Source: Fluviicola sp. (GTDB lineage: Bacteria > Bacteroidota > Bacteroidia > Flavobacteriales_D > Crocinitomicaceae). From it: 51,573 nt of DNA. This document shows, one piece after another, positions 34,369 to 45,079 of this stretch. Within the stretch, counting starts at the first letter, position 1, and each line of letters opens with the position of its first letter. The stretch spans positions 1-51,573 of the forward strand of contig JAGOAZ010000016.1 in NCBI GenBank assembly GCA_017983675.1, given 5' to 3'. Below the pieces are notes generated by a model. The model worked only from the letters and a program-made list of their open reading frames with translations. It did no database searches and was not told the DNA's origin. Both the position numbers and the translations under genes were made by a program.

Positions 34369-35369
34369 GCTACTGGAATGTAATTTTTCACATTCGTTAC
34401 AAATTTTGCAATCGTTTCATCCAATGAGACAAAAGAAATTCCTCCTGAAGCATAGGCATGTCCGCCACCTTCAAAGTGATCGTTTGCCAATTGATTGACA
34501 ACGTATTCGCCTTTTGAACGGAAAGATATTTTTACTTTCCCATCTTTTTCAGCGAAAAAAACGGCCATTTTTATTCCTTGAATACCTAAAATCTGATTCA
34601 CCAAACCTTCGGTGTCGCCTTTTTGATAATTGAAACGATGCAACTCTTCTTCTGAAAGTGAAGCGTAAGCGACAGGGATCCCCGGAATCAAGACTAATTT
34701 TTCAGACAATGCATAACCTTTTAAACGGATTCTATCGATTGTATTTGTGTCAAAAACTGCTTCGTGTATTTCGAAATGTTTGACGCCTTTTTCGATTAAA
34801 AAAGCAGCGATTTCGTGTGTTCCACTTGAAACAGATGGAAAACGGAATGATCCTGTGTCCGTCATGATACCCAAGTACAAACACTTTCCGATTGTATCAT
34901 CAATTTCGTTTTCGCGTTGAATGGCTTTCAACCATTGAAACAACAATTCACATGTTGAACAGGCACTTGTCTCAGATAAGGTGAAATCACAAAAATCAGC
35001 AGGATGTAAATGATGGTCAATCATTACTTTAACAGCGTTTGATTGCACCAACACTTCTTGCATGTCTTTCCCAACTCGACTCGGTTCGTTGTAATCTAAG
35101 CAGAAAATCAAATCAGCTGCTTGCAATAACACCGTTGCTTTTTCCGCTTGATTTTCAAAATCAACAATCACTTCTTGATTGGGTACCCAATGTAAAAATT
35201 CGGGAGCGGGATCTGGATGCACCACGCTGACATTTTTATTCCATTTTTGCAATAAATGAAAAAGCGCCATCGAGCTTCCTATTGAATCGCCATCAGGAGA
35301 CTTATGAGCAGTAATAACTATTGCGTGCGCGTTAGAAATTGCTTGGTAAATATTTTCAGCAACAGTCAT
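34365..35369 (-). CDS. DHH-family phosphoesterase (NrnA-like)
   Basis: Cytosolic metal phosphoesterase of the DHH/DHHA1 type, likely hydrolysing oligoribonucleotides, pAp or cyclic dinucleotide products. On 334 residues motif I is VITAHKSPDGDSIGSS with His22, Asp26 and Asp28; FCLDYNEPSR carries another ligand; the DHH motif is MIDHHLHP; and DTGSFRFPS follows. The C-terminal DHHA1 domain ends EGGGHAYASGG, the RNA-binding GGGH loop. 14 bases downstream of dapA, so probably in the same operon. Confidence 0.9.
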   Translation of the reverse strand: MTVAENIYQAISNAHAIVITAHKSPDGDSIGSSMALFHLLQKWNKNVSVVHPDPAPEFLHWVPNQEVIVDFENQAEKATVLLQAADLIFCLDYNEPSRVGKDMQEVLVQSNAVKVMIDHHLHPADFCDFTLSETSACSTCELLFQWLKAIQRENEIDDTIGKCLYLGIMTDTGSFRFPSVSSGTHEIAAFLIEKGVKHFEIHEAVFDTNTIDRIRLKGYALSEKLVLIPGIPVAYASLSEEELHRFNYQKGDTEGLVNQILGIQGIKMAVFFAEKDGKVKISFRSKGEYVVNQLANDHFEGGGHAYASGGISFVSLDETIAKFVTNVKNYIPVA

Positions 35370-35383
35370 GAAGTTGATTTCTA

Positions 35384-36256
35384 TTAAATAAGTTTTCTTG
35401 TAGCTTGTTGAATAGCACTTTTAAGTGAATCAGACACTTGCACCAAGGGCAAACGCATGTGAGGAGCCATCCAACCCAATTCTTCTAAAGCAATTTTCAC
35501 ACCACCAGGATTTCCTTCGGTGAAAAATAATTTAGTGATTGGTAACAAGTCGTAATGTAATTTTCGAGCAGTAGCTAAATCACCGTTCAATGAGGCAGCA
35601 ACCATTTGGCTAAATTGTTTCGGGAAAGAATTTGCAACGACAGAAATTACACCATCCGCTCCGGCAGCAATTAAAGGCATTGTTAAGGCATCATCACCTG
35701 AAAGCACCAAAAAATCGGCTGGTTTACAACGAATGATTTCCATGATTTGCTCCATGTTACCCGAAGCTTCTTTCATTGCAACGATGTTTTTTACTTCTGC
35801 TAATTCCAACGTTGTTTCCGCCAACATGTTTGAACCAGTTCTACCAGGAACATTGTACATGATAATAGGTAAATCTGTTGCTTGTGCAATTGCTTTGTAA
35901 TGCGCTACAAAACCACGTTGAATAGGCTTGTTGTAATACGGCGCAACCGATAAGATTCCATCTACACCAGCTGGAATTTTGGAAAACGCTTCTGCAACCG
36001 CCAATGTATTGTTTCCTCCTACTCCGTAAACGATCGGTAAAACACCATTATTTTCCTCCTGAACCGTTTCTAGCACTTTTTGTTTTTCGTCACTTGTCAA
36101 TGTTGGTGACTCACCAGTTGTTCCTTGAACGACAAGAAAATTGGTGCCCCCAGCAATTTGTTCGCGTACTAACTTTCGTAAAGCAGGATAATCGATTGAC
36201 ATATCTGCTAAAAACGGTGTTACCAATGCAACACCAGCGCCTTTGAATTGATTCAT
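35384..36256 (-). CDS. dapA: 4-hydroxy-tetrahydrodipicolinate synthase
   Basis: Condenses pyruvate and aspartate semialdehyde in the lysine/diaminopimelate pathway. The 290 residues form a TIM barrel with GTTGESPTL, catalytic Tyr134 (MYNVPGRTG) and Schiff-base Lys162 (VAMKEASGN). Intact and of normal length. Starts an apparent operon dapA-DHH-gldI-FKBP. A TAATTTTG -7 element lies at plus 36290-36297, 33 bases upstream. Confidence 0.95.
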   Translation of the reverse strand: MNQFKGAGVALVTPFLADMSIDYPALRKLVREQIAGGTNFLVVQGTTGESPTLTSDEKQKVLETVQEENNGVLPIVYGVGGNNTLAVAEAFSKIPAGVDGILSVAPYYNKPIQRGFVAHYKAIAQATDLPIIMYNVPGRTGSNMLAETTLELAEVKNIVAMKEASGNMEQIMEIIRCKPADFLVLSGDDALTMPLIAAGADGVISVVANSFPKQFSQMVAASLNGDLATARKLHYDLLPITKLFFTEGNPGGVKIALEELGWMAPHMRLPLVQVSDSLKSAIQQATRKLI

Positions 36257-36289
36257 TTTGTTCTAATTTAATGCTGTAAAAACTCGTTA

Positions 36290-36297
36290 CAAAATTA
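36290..36297 (-). promoter_or_regulatory. -7 promoter element of the dapA operon
   Basis: Minus strand TAATTTTG (perfect TAnnTTTG) between ligA and dapA. No TTG at the proper distance. Confidence 0.45.
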
Positions 36298-36315
36298 CGA
36301 AAATAATCGCTGCTT

Positions 36316-38373
<2,058 letters not shown>

Positions 38374-38382
38374 TCAGCTTCG

Positions 38383-39240
38383 CTAAACTGTTTTATTAAC
38401 AGCTTTCATCATGCGGGATTTTCCTTGTAAATCGTGTCTTACTTCAATGTCAGCAAACCCCATTTCTTCCAGTAAGGATTTCATTTCTACACTAAATTCG
38501 TGGTGAATTTCTAAGTAAACACAACCGTTTTCGATTAGGTTTTTCTTTGCCCATTGGGCTAAAAGCCTGTAAAAAAGCAATGGATCTTCGTTTGGTACAA
38601 ACAATGCGAGGTGAGGTTCGAAAGCGAGAACATGCTTGTCCATTTCTGCTTGTTCAACGGTTGGAATATAAGGCGGATTTGAAACGATGACCGAACACTT
38701 TTGTTGAAAAGCAGGTTGAAGTAAATCGTCTTGTAACCAAGAAATGGAAAGTTTATTTCGTTCTCCATTTTTTTGTGCAACTTGGAGTGCATCGGTAGAA
38801 ACATCTATTGCTGTTATTGACCAGCTCGGATGTGCAGCTTTCAAAGCCAATGCGATGCAACCTGAACCAGTACACCAATCAACGAGATGCAGGTCTTCGA
38901 TGTTTTTAAAATCGGTTGAAATCCAATCGACTAATTCTTCCGTTTCCGGACGTGGAATGAGCACGTGTTGATTCACTTGAATTTTTAATCCCGCAAAATA
39001 GGTGAAACCGACAATGTGTTGGTACGGTTCGTGTTGCAACAAACGAACTTTCACGGCGTTTAATTGCGCTAAATCTGTTGGAGATAATTCTGAAATGGAT
39101 TCAGCAATCAATTGTGTTTTTGTGATTCCGAAGCAATCTTCTAAGGTAAGAATGAAGATATTTTTCGTTTCTCTTTCGGAGTAAATTTCATTCAATTCCG
39201 TTTGCCAAGTAGCTAGTAATTGGTTGAAAAAAACGTTCAT
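38383..39240 (-). CDS. prmC: Peptide chain release factor N5-glutamine methyltransferase
   Basis: Methylates the GGQ glutamine of release factors. On 285 residues: an N-terminal helical domain, YFAGLKIQVNQHVLIPRPETEELVDWI, SAM-binding LVDWCTGSGCIALAL (119-133) and the catalytic NPPY motif at 188-191. The hallmark IPRPETE block, which contacts the release factor, is intact. Follows tlpA by 18 bases on the minus strand. Confidence 0.95.
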   Translation of the reverse strand: MNVFFNQLLATWQTELNEIYSERETKNIFILTLEDCFGITKTQLIAESISELSPTDLAQLNAVKVRLLQHEPYQHIVGFTYFAGLKIQVNQHVLIPRPETEELVDWISTDFKNIEDLHLVDWCTGSGCIALALKAAHPSWSITAIDVSTDALQVAQKNGERNKLSISWLQDDLLQPAFQQKCSVIVSNPPYIPTVEQAEMDKHVLAFEPHLALFVPNEDPLLFYRLLAQWAKKNLIENGCVYLEIHHEFSVEMKSLLEEMGFADIEVRHDLQGKSRMMKAVNKTV

Positions 39241-39258
39241 CCGAGAAAAAAGTTGCGC

Positions 39259-39774
39259 TTATTTTAGTTGTTTGTCCAATTGAACATGTAAGCCTAATCC
39301 ACGTAATGATTCGCCAGAAGCAACAATTACTCCGTTTCCATCAACTAAAAAAGCACTTGGGATAAATTGAACTTGATATGCTGTTCCAGCGACATTTTCT
39401 TTATCCCACACGTGATTTGACCATACTAAGCCATCTTTTTTAATTGCTTCTTTCCATTTGGCTTCGTCACGATCTAACGAAACTGAAAAAACTTCAAATC
39501 CTTTACCCGTTTTAAATGTTTTCTTGTTGTATTTGTTGTATGCTTCCACCACATTTGGATTTTCTTTACGGCAAGGTCCGCACCAAGAAGCCCAAAAATC
39601 GATGAGTACCATTTTCCCTTTTAAAGCAGACAATTTAATTGTTTTACCCGCTGGGTTTGTTAATGAGATTTCAGGAGCTTTTGCGCCAACTCCAGGTAAA
39701 ACCGTAACTGAATTAAACGAACAAATCGTCAATAAAAATGTGCCAATTGCAGCAACTAATCCAAATTTCAACAT
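39259..39774 (-). CDS. TlpA-like thioredoxin-fold disulfide reductase
   Basis: Exported or membrane-anchored thioredoxin-like reductant (171 residues). The N-terminus has a hydrophobic signal/anchor (about 1-20), then APEISLTNPAGKTIKLSALKGKMVLIDFWASWCGPCRKENP with the redox pair Cys65/Cys68 (WCGPC), and the cis-Pro region IPSAFLVDGNG. Typical TlpA/ResA family. Partner unknown; it sits between murA and prmC (12- and 18-base gaps). Confidence 0.88.
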   Translation of the reverse strand: MLKFGLVAAIGTFLLTICSFNSVTVLPGVGAKAPEISLTNPAGKTIKLSALKGKMVLIDFWASWCGPCRKENPNVVEAYNKYNKKTFKTGKGFEVFSVSLDRDEAKWKEAIKKDGLVWSNHVWDKENVAGTAYQVQFIPSAFLVDGNGVIVASGESLRGLGLHVQLDKQLK

Positions 39775-39786
39775 GATTTATTTTTT

Positions 39787-41094
39787 TTAATTAATTCTTC
39801 GAATATCTGCTCCGATATTACGTAAGCGAATATCAATATCTTGGTAACCGCGATCGATTTGCTCGATGTTGTGAATCACGCTCTTTCCTTCAGCAGAAAG
39901 CGCAGCAATCAACAACGAAACTCCAGCACGAATATCTGGTGAAGTCATGTTGATCCCACGTAATTGGTGTTGACGCGCTAATCCGATAACGGTTGCTCTG
40001 TGTGGATCACACAAAATAATTTGCGCTCCCATATCGATTAACTTATCGGTGAAAAACAAACGTGATTCGAACATTTTTTGGTGAATCAATACACTTCCTT
40101 TCGCTTGTGTTGCAACCACCAAAATGATAGATAACAAATCAGGTGTAAATCCTGGCCAAGGCGCATCATAAATGGTCAAAATTGAACCATCAATGAATGT
40201 ATCAATTTCGTATAAATCTTGTGCAGGAACAAAAATATCGTCCCCTCTTCTTTCTAATTTAATTCCAAGACGTTTGAATGTATTTGGAATAACACCTAGG
40301 TTTTCCCAAGAAACGTCTTTGATTGTGATTTCTGATTGCGTCATTGCAGCCAAACCGATGAAACTACCAATTTCGATCATATCAGGCAATATTCGGTGGT
40401 AACAACCGCCCAATTCTTTTACACCTTCAATCGTCAATAAGTTGGAACCGATGCCAGAAATTTTAGCACCCATTGCGTTCAACATTTTACACAACTGTTG
40501 TAAATATGGTTCACAAGCTGCGTTATAAAACGTTGTTGTTCCTTCTGCCATTACAGCAGCCATTACAATGTTTGCAGTTCCTGTTACAGATGCTTCATCC
40601 AAGTGAATATACGTTCCTTTCAGGTTTTTTCCTTCGATGGAGTAAAAGTGTTCGCCCGCATCGTAATTGAATTTTGCACCTAACAAAGTGAAGCCTTCGA
40701 AATGTGTATCCAAACGTCTTCTACCAATTTTATCACCACCTGGTTTTGGAATAAATCCTTTTCCAAATCGCGCCAACAAGGGACCAACAATCATGATAGA
40801 ACCACGTAACGAACCAGCACGTTTTTTGAAATCTTCTGTTTCCAAGTACGACATATCGATATCTTTTGCTTGGAAACTATATGTTCCACGCTCAATTTTC
40901 TCGATTTTTACGCCCATTGTTTGCAACAAATCAATCAATTTGTTGACATCAACAATATCAGGAACGTTTGAAATGGTAACTTTTTCTGGTGTCAATAATG
41001 GTGCACAAAGTACTTGAAGCGCTTCGTTTTTTGCACCTTGAGGAGTTAATTCACCCTTTAATTTTTTTCCACCGTGGATTTCAAATGAAGACAT
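39787..41094 (-). CDS. murA: UDP-N-acetylglucosamine 1-carboxyvinyltransferase MurA with Asp in the active-site loop
   Basis: First committed step of peptidoglycan synthesis: transfer of enolpyruvate from PEP to UDP-GlcNAc. The 435 residues keep the EPT fold: GAKNEALQVLCAPLL, RGSIMIVGPLLARFGKG, VTGTANIVMAAVMAEG and DIRAGVSLLIAALSAEG. At residue 121 the loop PGGDKIG has Asp where E. coli MurA has Cys115; codon GAT is at plus 40732-40734. Asp at this site is active and makes the enzyme insensitive to fosfomycin in other lineages. Only 3 bases after the DUF4290 gene. Confidence 0.96.
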   Translation of the reverse strand: MSSFEIHGGKKLKGELTPQGAKNEALQVLCAPLLTPEKVTISNVPDIVDVNKLIDLLQTMGVKIEKIERGTYSFQAKDIDMSYLETEDFKKRAGSLRGSIMIVGPLLARFGKGFIPKPGGDKIGRRRLDTHFEGFTLLGAKFNYDAGEHFYSIEGKNLKGTYIHLDEASVTGTANIVMAAVMAEGTTTFYNAACEPYLQQLCKMLNAMGAKISGIGSNLLTIEGVKELGGCYHRILPDMIEIGSFIGLAAMTQSEITIKDVSWENLGVIPNTFKRLGIKLERRGDDIFVPAQDLYEIDTFIDGSILTIYDAPWPGFTPDLLSIILVVATQAKGSVLIHQKMFESRLFFTDKLIDMGAQIILCDPHRATVIGLARQHQLRGINMTSPDIRAGVSLLIAALSAEGKSVIHNIEQIDRGYQDIDIRLRNIGADIRRIN

Positions 41095-41097
41095 GCG

Positions 41098-41763
41098 TTA
41101 ATTCTTTTTTCGGTTTTGATTTTGATTGTAGTTCTGGTTTTTGTTCTTGTTGTTATTATTGTTCTTTGGATTCTTCTTGTTTGGACGTTTGTTTGGTTGA
41201 ATACCGAATGATTTCAAAATCAAATTGGTATTCATCAATTCGTCTGGATTTTCCAAAATCAAATCGCCTTTGGACAATTCTTTCAATTGCTCGGCAATAA
41301 CTTGATTTTCAACTGCATCATTGTTATATGCTAAGAATTGCTTTTTCATGAAATTCGCCATGGTAATTTTCAAGAAATCACGTTCATCTTTGTCCGTAAC
41401 TTGATTTGAATTACTTAAAATTTCTTGGGTATATTTACCATAGTGACCAAATCTTATTCTGCTTTTTGGGTATTCCATGATATCTGGCTTACTCATCAAG
41501 GTTTCAGGCTTGGGAATTTCGTAAGGTGAATCAACATCTAATTTGAAATCAGACATGACAAATAAATGCGTCCATAATTTGTGACGAAAATCATCAACAT
41601 CTCTCAGATGTGGATTCAACTGCCCCATCACTTCAATGATAGCGCGGGTTGCTTTATTGCGTTCATCTCTGTCCGCTATTGTCATTGCGTGAGCAATCAT
41701 TTCCTGAACATTTCTACCATATTCGGGTAATAATAATTTCGGACGTGTTGTATTATATTCCAT
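41098..41763 (-). CDS. DUF4290 protein with Asn/Lys/Gln-rich tail
   Basis: A Bacteroidota protein of unknown function, 221 residues. The conserved part (1-185) has MEYNTTRPKLLLPEYGRNVQ, NPHLRDVDDFRHKLWTHLFVMSDF and FGHYGKYTQEIL. The final 30 residues are a low-complexity Asn/Lys/Gln tail ending NQNRKKN, encoded at 41101-41190. It leads the murA operon. A long inverted repeat surrounding a TATATTTG element lies upstream. Function is not known; the link with murA is by position only. Confidence 0.85.
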   Translation of the reverse strand: MEYNTTRPKLLLPEYGRNVQEMIAHAMTIADRDERNKATRAIIEVMGQLNPHLRDVDDFRHKLWTHLFVMSDFKLDVDSPYEIPKPETLMSKPDIMEYPKSRIRFGHYGKYTQEILSNSNQVTDKDERDFLKITMANFMKKQFLAYNNDAVENQVIAEQLKELSKGDLILENPDELMNTNLILKSFGIQPNKRPNKKNPKNNNNNKNKNQNYNQNQNRKKN

Positions 41764-41871
41764 GTTTCGTAACGAAGTTCAAAAATAAGTTTTTTTAGAA
41801 TGCTTCTTGTGAATTTAATTCAGAAGCTTTTAACAATTGAACTGTGATAAATAAATTTTCTGTAAAAAGAA

Positions 41872-41938
41872 AAATTGATTTGGATAACAGTGTTGCAAAT
41901 ATACAATTTATTTACAGACAAGGAATCCAAATCAATTT
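41872..41938 (-). promoter_or_regulatory. Inverted repeat around a predicted promoter, upstream of DUF4290-murA
   Basis: AAATTGATTTGGAT (41872-41885) is exactly complementary to ATCCAAATCAATTT (41925-41938), a 14-base inverted repeat with 39 bases between. The minus-strand interior contains TATATTTG (plus 41896-41903), a perfect -7 element aimed at DUF4290, and the minus strand ends in TTTTTCTTTTT after the second arm. It could be a CotH-gene terminator, an operator pair, or both. Confidence 0.55.
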
Positions 41939-41961
41939 CTCCATTGAATCTTCGTTTCTTT

Positions 41962-44238
41962 TTATTCTTTCACCACTGCAATTACTTTCCTTGTTCCATT
42001 CGTTGATTGTAGTAAAAGTTGATAAACACCCGGATTCCATTGTGATGCGTTAATTTCTGTCACTCCGTTTATCGCTGTTCCTTCATGAACTATTCTACCT
42101 TGAAGATCAAACACCGTAACAGTTAATTCATCCTGTTCATTGGAACGAATATTGAAATTAGTAGCAGATGGAACCGGAAAAACTGTCACATCAAAAATTT
42201 CCAATTCATTAACAGATAAATGACAATTATTTAATGCATCGAATGTTGGTTGCGTCAAGGTGAATGTTCCTCCATCATTGCAGCGCGCATAAGCAACATT
42301 TACTGTTTGAGCCGTATAATCTACTTGATCGTATGGCGTCACTCCGTTGGACAAAATAACCGATTCACCCGTAGTACTTAATTTAAAATTCGTGTGGATT
42401 CCAGTTAATTGATCTGCATCGTCGTCCGTCCAAATTGGCAACACACTGTTTGGAGCAATTACTGTTCCTGCAGGAATTTGGAATTTTGTTAAATTAGTTA
42501 TGTCATCCGACAAATAAAGTGCCCCAACAGTTAACGCATTATTCGTTGTGTTGTACAATTCAATCCAATCATCGCTTTCGCCATAAGCATCATCCATGTA
42601 CGAATTATCCGCTAAAATTTCATTGATTAACACTTGACCATTTGTTGCTAAAGGCGCATTGATCAACAACGTATGGTATTCGTGTTCCGCTCGTTGTGGA
42701 CTGAACAAACCTGCATTCGCATTCTCTGCATAAATGTAATATTGAACTTGCGTGCAGTTCAACGCCAAATTAACGCCAAAAACATGATCTCCAGCAGCGC
42801 CATCACCATGCAATCCATCATCAAACATTGCTACGCGATTAAATTTCAATTGTTTCTCAAAACGATAACCAAAATAAACCGATGTTTCATTGGAACACGT
42901 TGCAGTAAATGTTACGGTCGTTCCATAATTAGGAGTTGAATTGCTTACTGCATGTGCTGAAATAACTGGTGCAACCAAAGTGTAATTTGTGTTCGTATTG
43001 AAATAAGCAACACGTGCAGTCATTAATTGTTGGATTCCGGGCGTTGAACTTCCGCCACCAGGTCCGCCACCACCGCCTGAAACAGCAGTTGTCAAACTGT
43101 TTTGGTATTGCGTGTAGGTGAAAAATTTATACGGATCGGCTTGAACTGCAGCATCAATTGTTGTACGAAGCGCATTGGCAGTGGTCAAATATTGCCCTGA
43201 TTCGAAAATATCTTTAACGATTGTACGCACGTGCGCCATGTACATACGTTTGTACAATGGATTCGCCATCATTTTAACGATTAACGGATGATTTGCAGAT
43301 GTGCTATTCGACATTGGATCTAATGAAGCCGGAGTAACAGTTCCAGAACCTGTTCCACCTGGGAAACCACTGAAACTCATGTTTAAATCCCAAACAGTTG
43401 GCACAAAGCGATTATTCAAATCGTAGTACAAATAATAGTTTTGACGAAAAGCGCCACTGTACGAATCTAAATTTACCAATACATTATTGAAAGCGAGCAT
43501 CCACAAAGCACGATCGACATCTAATATTTTCTCTATTTCAGACGGATAATTATTCAATGTATCTGTCAAGTTACGCAGTTTATTCCAACCGTTATTTGAT
43601 TGTAATTCGTAACCATTTGCATACAACGAACTATCTTGTCCCAAGTATTTCAAATCGGGACTAACACTACTTCCACCCGGTCCTGCTCCACCAACTGGAT
43701 TACATTTGAAAAACGCACCCGTTTCGGTATAATAATGATCGGCATTGAATTTATCGTTGATACTTTCAGCACTCGAATACAAACCACGCAACGTTCCGTT
43801 GATGTAAACATTGGCAAAATTTGCTTTTGGGCAATCCATGAACTGTTCCAACACAGCATAAGAAAGCACCTCACGAATCATGGACGGATCTTGGTAACCG
43901 TTTTGCAATTTGATATTGGTGTAACCTTGATAATCGGCTTTTGAATGCACATAATCGAGGTTGATGTGCAAAGGATTTTTGTTGTTGTTCGCATTGTACG
44001 AACTATTTCCTTTGTATTTCACTCCAACGCTATCGAACATAGTTCCATTGATTCGAACAGAATCGGCCAATAAATAACCTTCAGTTGTGGAAGCTAAGTT
44101 GTCTAATTGCGCATCCCAATTGCTTGCACTGAAAAATATTTCGATTGTTTGAATTGTTGATCGGTCGTAAAAGTTCTGAGCGGTTAGTTTAGTTGCAAAA
44201 ATGCTAATTGTAGCGAATAAAAATGATAGTTTTTTCAT
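41962..44238 (-). CDS. CotH-kinase / lamin-tail secreted protein with T9SS sorting domain
   Basis: A 758-residue exported protein. Signal peptide 1-20 (MKKLSFLFATISIFATKLTA); a CotH-like kinase domain (about 30-400) with VGVKYKGNSSYN, NPLHINLDY, NVLVNLDSYSGAFRQNYYLY and the metal-site motif VWDLNMSFSG; Gly-rich inserts (GGAGPGGSS and SGGGGGPGGGSS); a beta region; a lamin-tail domain (about 535-650, LINEILADNSYMDD, DDWIELYNTTNNALT); and a T9SS type A tail (about 682-758, FDVTVFPVPSATNFNI). CotH proteins phosphorylate coat or surface proteins in spore formers; the substrate here is unknown. Confidence 0.88.
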   Translation of the reverse strand: MKKLSFLFATISIFATKLTAQNFYDRSTIQTIEIFFSASNWDAQLDNLASTTEGYLLADSVRINGTMFDSVGVKYKGNSSYNANNNKNPLHINLDYVHSKADYQGYTNIKLQNGYQDPSMIREVLSYAVLEQFMDCPKANFANVYINGTLRGLYSSAESINDKFNADHYYTETGAFFKCNPVGGAGPGGSSVSPDLKYLGQDSSLYANGYELQSNNGWNKLRNLTDTLNNYPSEIEKILDVDRALWMLAFNNVLVNLDSYSGAFRQNYYLYYDLNNRFVPTVWDLNMSFSGFPGGTGSGTVTPASLDPMSNSTSANHPLIVKMMANPLYKRMYMAHVRTIVKDIFESGQYLTTANALRTTIDAAVQADPYKFFTYTQYQNSLTTAVSGGGGGPGGGSSTPGIQQLMTARVAYFNTNTNYTLVAPVISAHAVSNSTPNYGTTVTFTATCSNETSVYFGYRFEKQLKFNRVAMFDDGLHGDGAAGDHVFGVNLALNCTQVQYYIYAENANAGLFSPQRAEHEYHTLLINAPLATNGQVLINEILADNSYMDDAYGESDDWIELYNTTNNALTVGALYLSDDITNLTKFQIPAGTVIAPNSVLPIWTDDDADQLTGIHTNFKLSTTGESVILSNGVTPYDQVDYTAQTVNVAYARCNDGGTFTLTQPTFDALNNCHLSVNELEIFDVTVFPVPSATNFNIRSNEQDELTVTVFDLQGRIVHEGTAINGVTEINASQWNPGVYQLLLQSTNGTRKVIAVVKE

Positions 44239-44462
44239 GAAAGAATTTTTCTTTGGATGAACTAAGTTAGCAAAAGTTTAATGGAATGTAAATAAAATGT
44301 GAATTGAGGAAGGTATGAATGCTGTTTTCATTGCAATTTTTCTTGAAACTATTTGTGGTTTAATTGGTAGTTTTGAAAATGTCACAGATTTCAATAAAAT
44401 CTCATTACAATAACTTTTATTTTATCAAAACGACACTTATTATTTGTTTTGTGCTTTATTGA

Positions 44463-44470
44463 TAACTTTG
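44463..44470 (+). promoter_or_regulatory. -7 promoter element of the XRE/toxin-antitoxin cassette
   Basis: TAACTTTG (perfect TAnnTTTG) with TTG at 44444-44446, spacer 16 bases, one short of the usual range. The ATG follows 15 bases later. Confidence 0.55.
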
Positions 44471-44485
44471 CATAAAAGTATTTCA

Positions 44486-44854
44486 ATGCAACACGTAGGC
44501 AAAAACATAAAGAAAATAAGAGAAGATAAGGGATTGAAGCAACAAAACATTGCAGATTTAATAGCCATGCACCGATCGAATTATTCAAGGGTTGAAACTG
44601 GAGACAGGGATTTATCAATAGAAGCCATCAATAAAATTGCTAAATATTTTAATATGACCATCGACCAACTTGTTAATTTTGATGGTGATTTTCCTAATGA
44701 AGTGACAATTGAAGATAAAAACACTATCGAACAAATGCAATTAATTCAGCAACTTGATGAGGAAGACAAATCAATGGTTTTTAAGATGATTGATAAAATG
44801 CTTACCAATAAAAAATTCAAAGATTTCTTTCAAAAAAATGTAGCAACCCTATAA
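44486..44854 (+). CDS. XRE-family helix-turn-helix regulator
   Basis: A 122-residue cytoplasmic DNA-binding protein. The HTH_3 domain (about 3-60) includes IKKIREDKGLKQQNIADLIAMHRSNYSRVETGDRDLS, followed by an acidic linker and a helical C-terminal part (EQMQLIQQLDEEDKSMVFKMIDKML). ATG 44486 is chosen; the open frame starts upstream at 44444 but the added residues are not HTH-like and overlap the promoter. Nine bases before the antitoxin gene, so likely the first gene of a three-gene cassette and a candidate autoregulator. Confidence 0.85.
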   Translation: MQHVGKNIKKIREDKGLKQQNIADLIAMHRSNYSRVETGDRDLSIEAINKIAKYFNMTIDQLVNFDGDFPNEVTIEDKNTIEQMQLIQQLDEEDKSMVFKMIDKMLTNKKFKDFFQKNVATL

Positions 44855-44863
44855 TATTTAGTT

Positions 44864-45079
44864 ATGACAACATTTACAATACATACAGAAGACAAAGCGC
44901 ATTTGAACGCTGTGAAAGCCGTTTTAAAAGCACTAAATGTAAAATTCGAGATTAGTAAAGACGATAAGCCTTACAATCCTGAATTTGTTGCTAAAATTAT
45001 AAAAAGCAAAAAAGAAATTGCAACAGGAAAAACTACTCGGATAAACATCGATAAACTTGATGAATTTTTAGGAATATGA
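44864..45079 (+). CDS. DUF2683-like antitoxin
   Basis: A 71-residue protein with an N-terminal fold segment (TIHTEDKAHLNAVKAVLKALNVKFEI) and a charged C-terminal stretch ending RINIDKLDEFLGI, likely the toxin-binding tail. It resembles small antitoxins of the DUF2683 group that pair with YoeB-like toxins in Bacteroidota. It ends in a 4-base ATGA overlap with the toxin gene, the classic type II arrangement. Confidence 0.78.
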   Translation: MTTFTIHTEDKAHLNAVKAVLKALNVKFEISKDDKPYNPEFVAKIIKSKKEIATGKTTRINIDKLDEFLGI

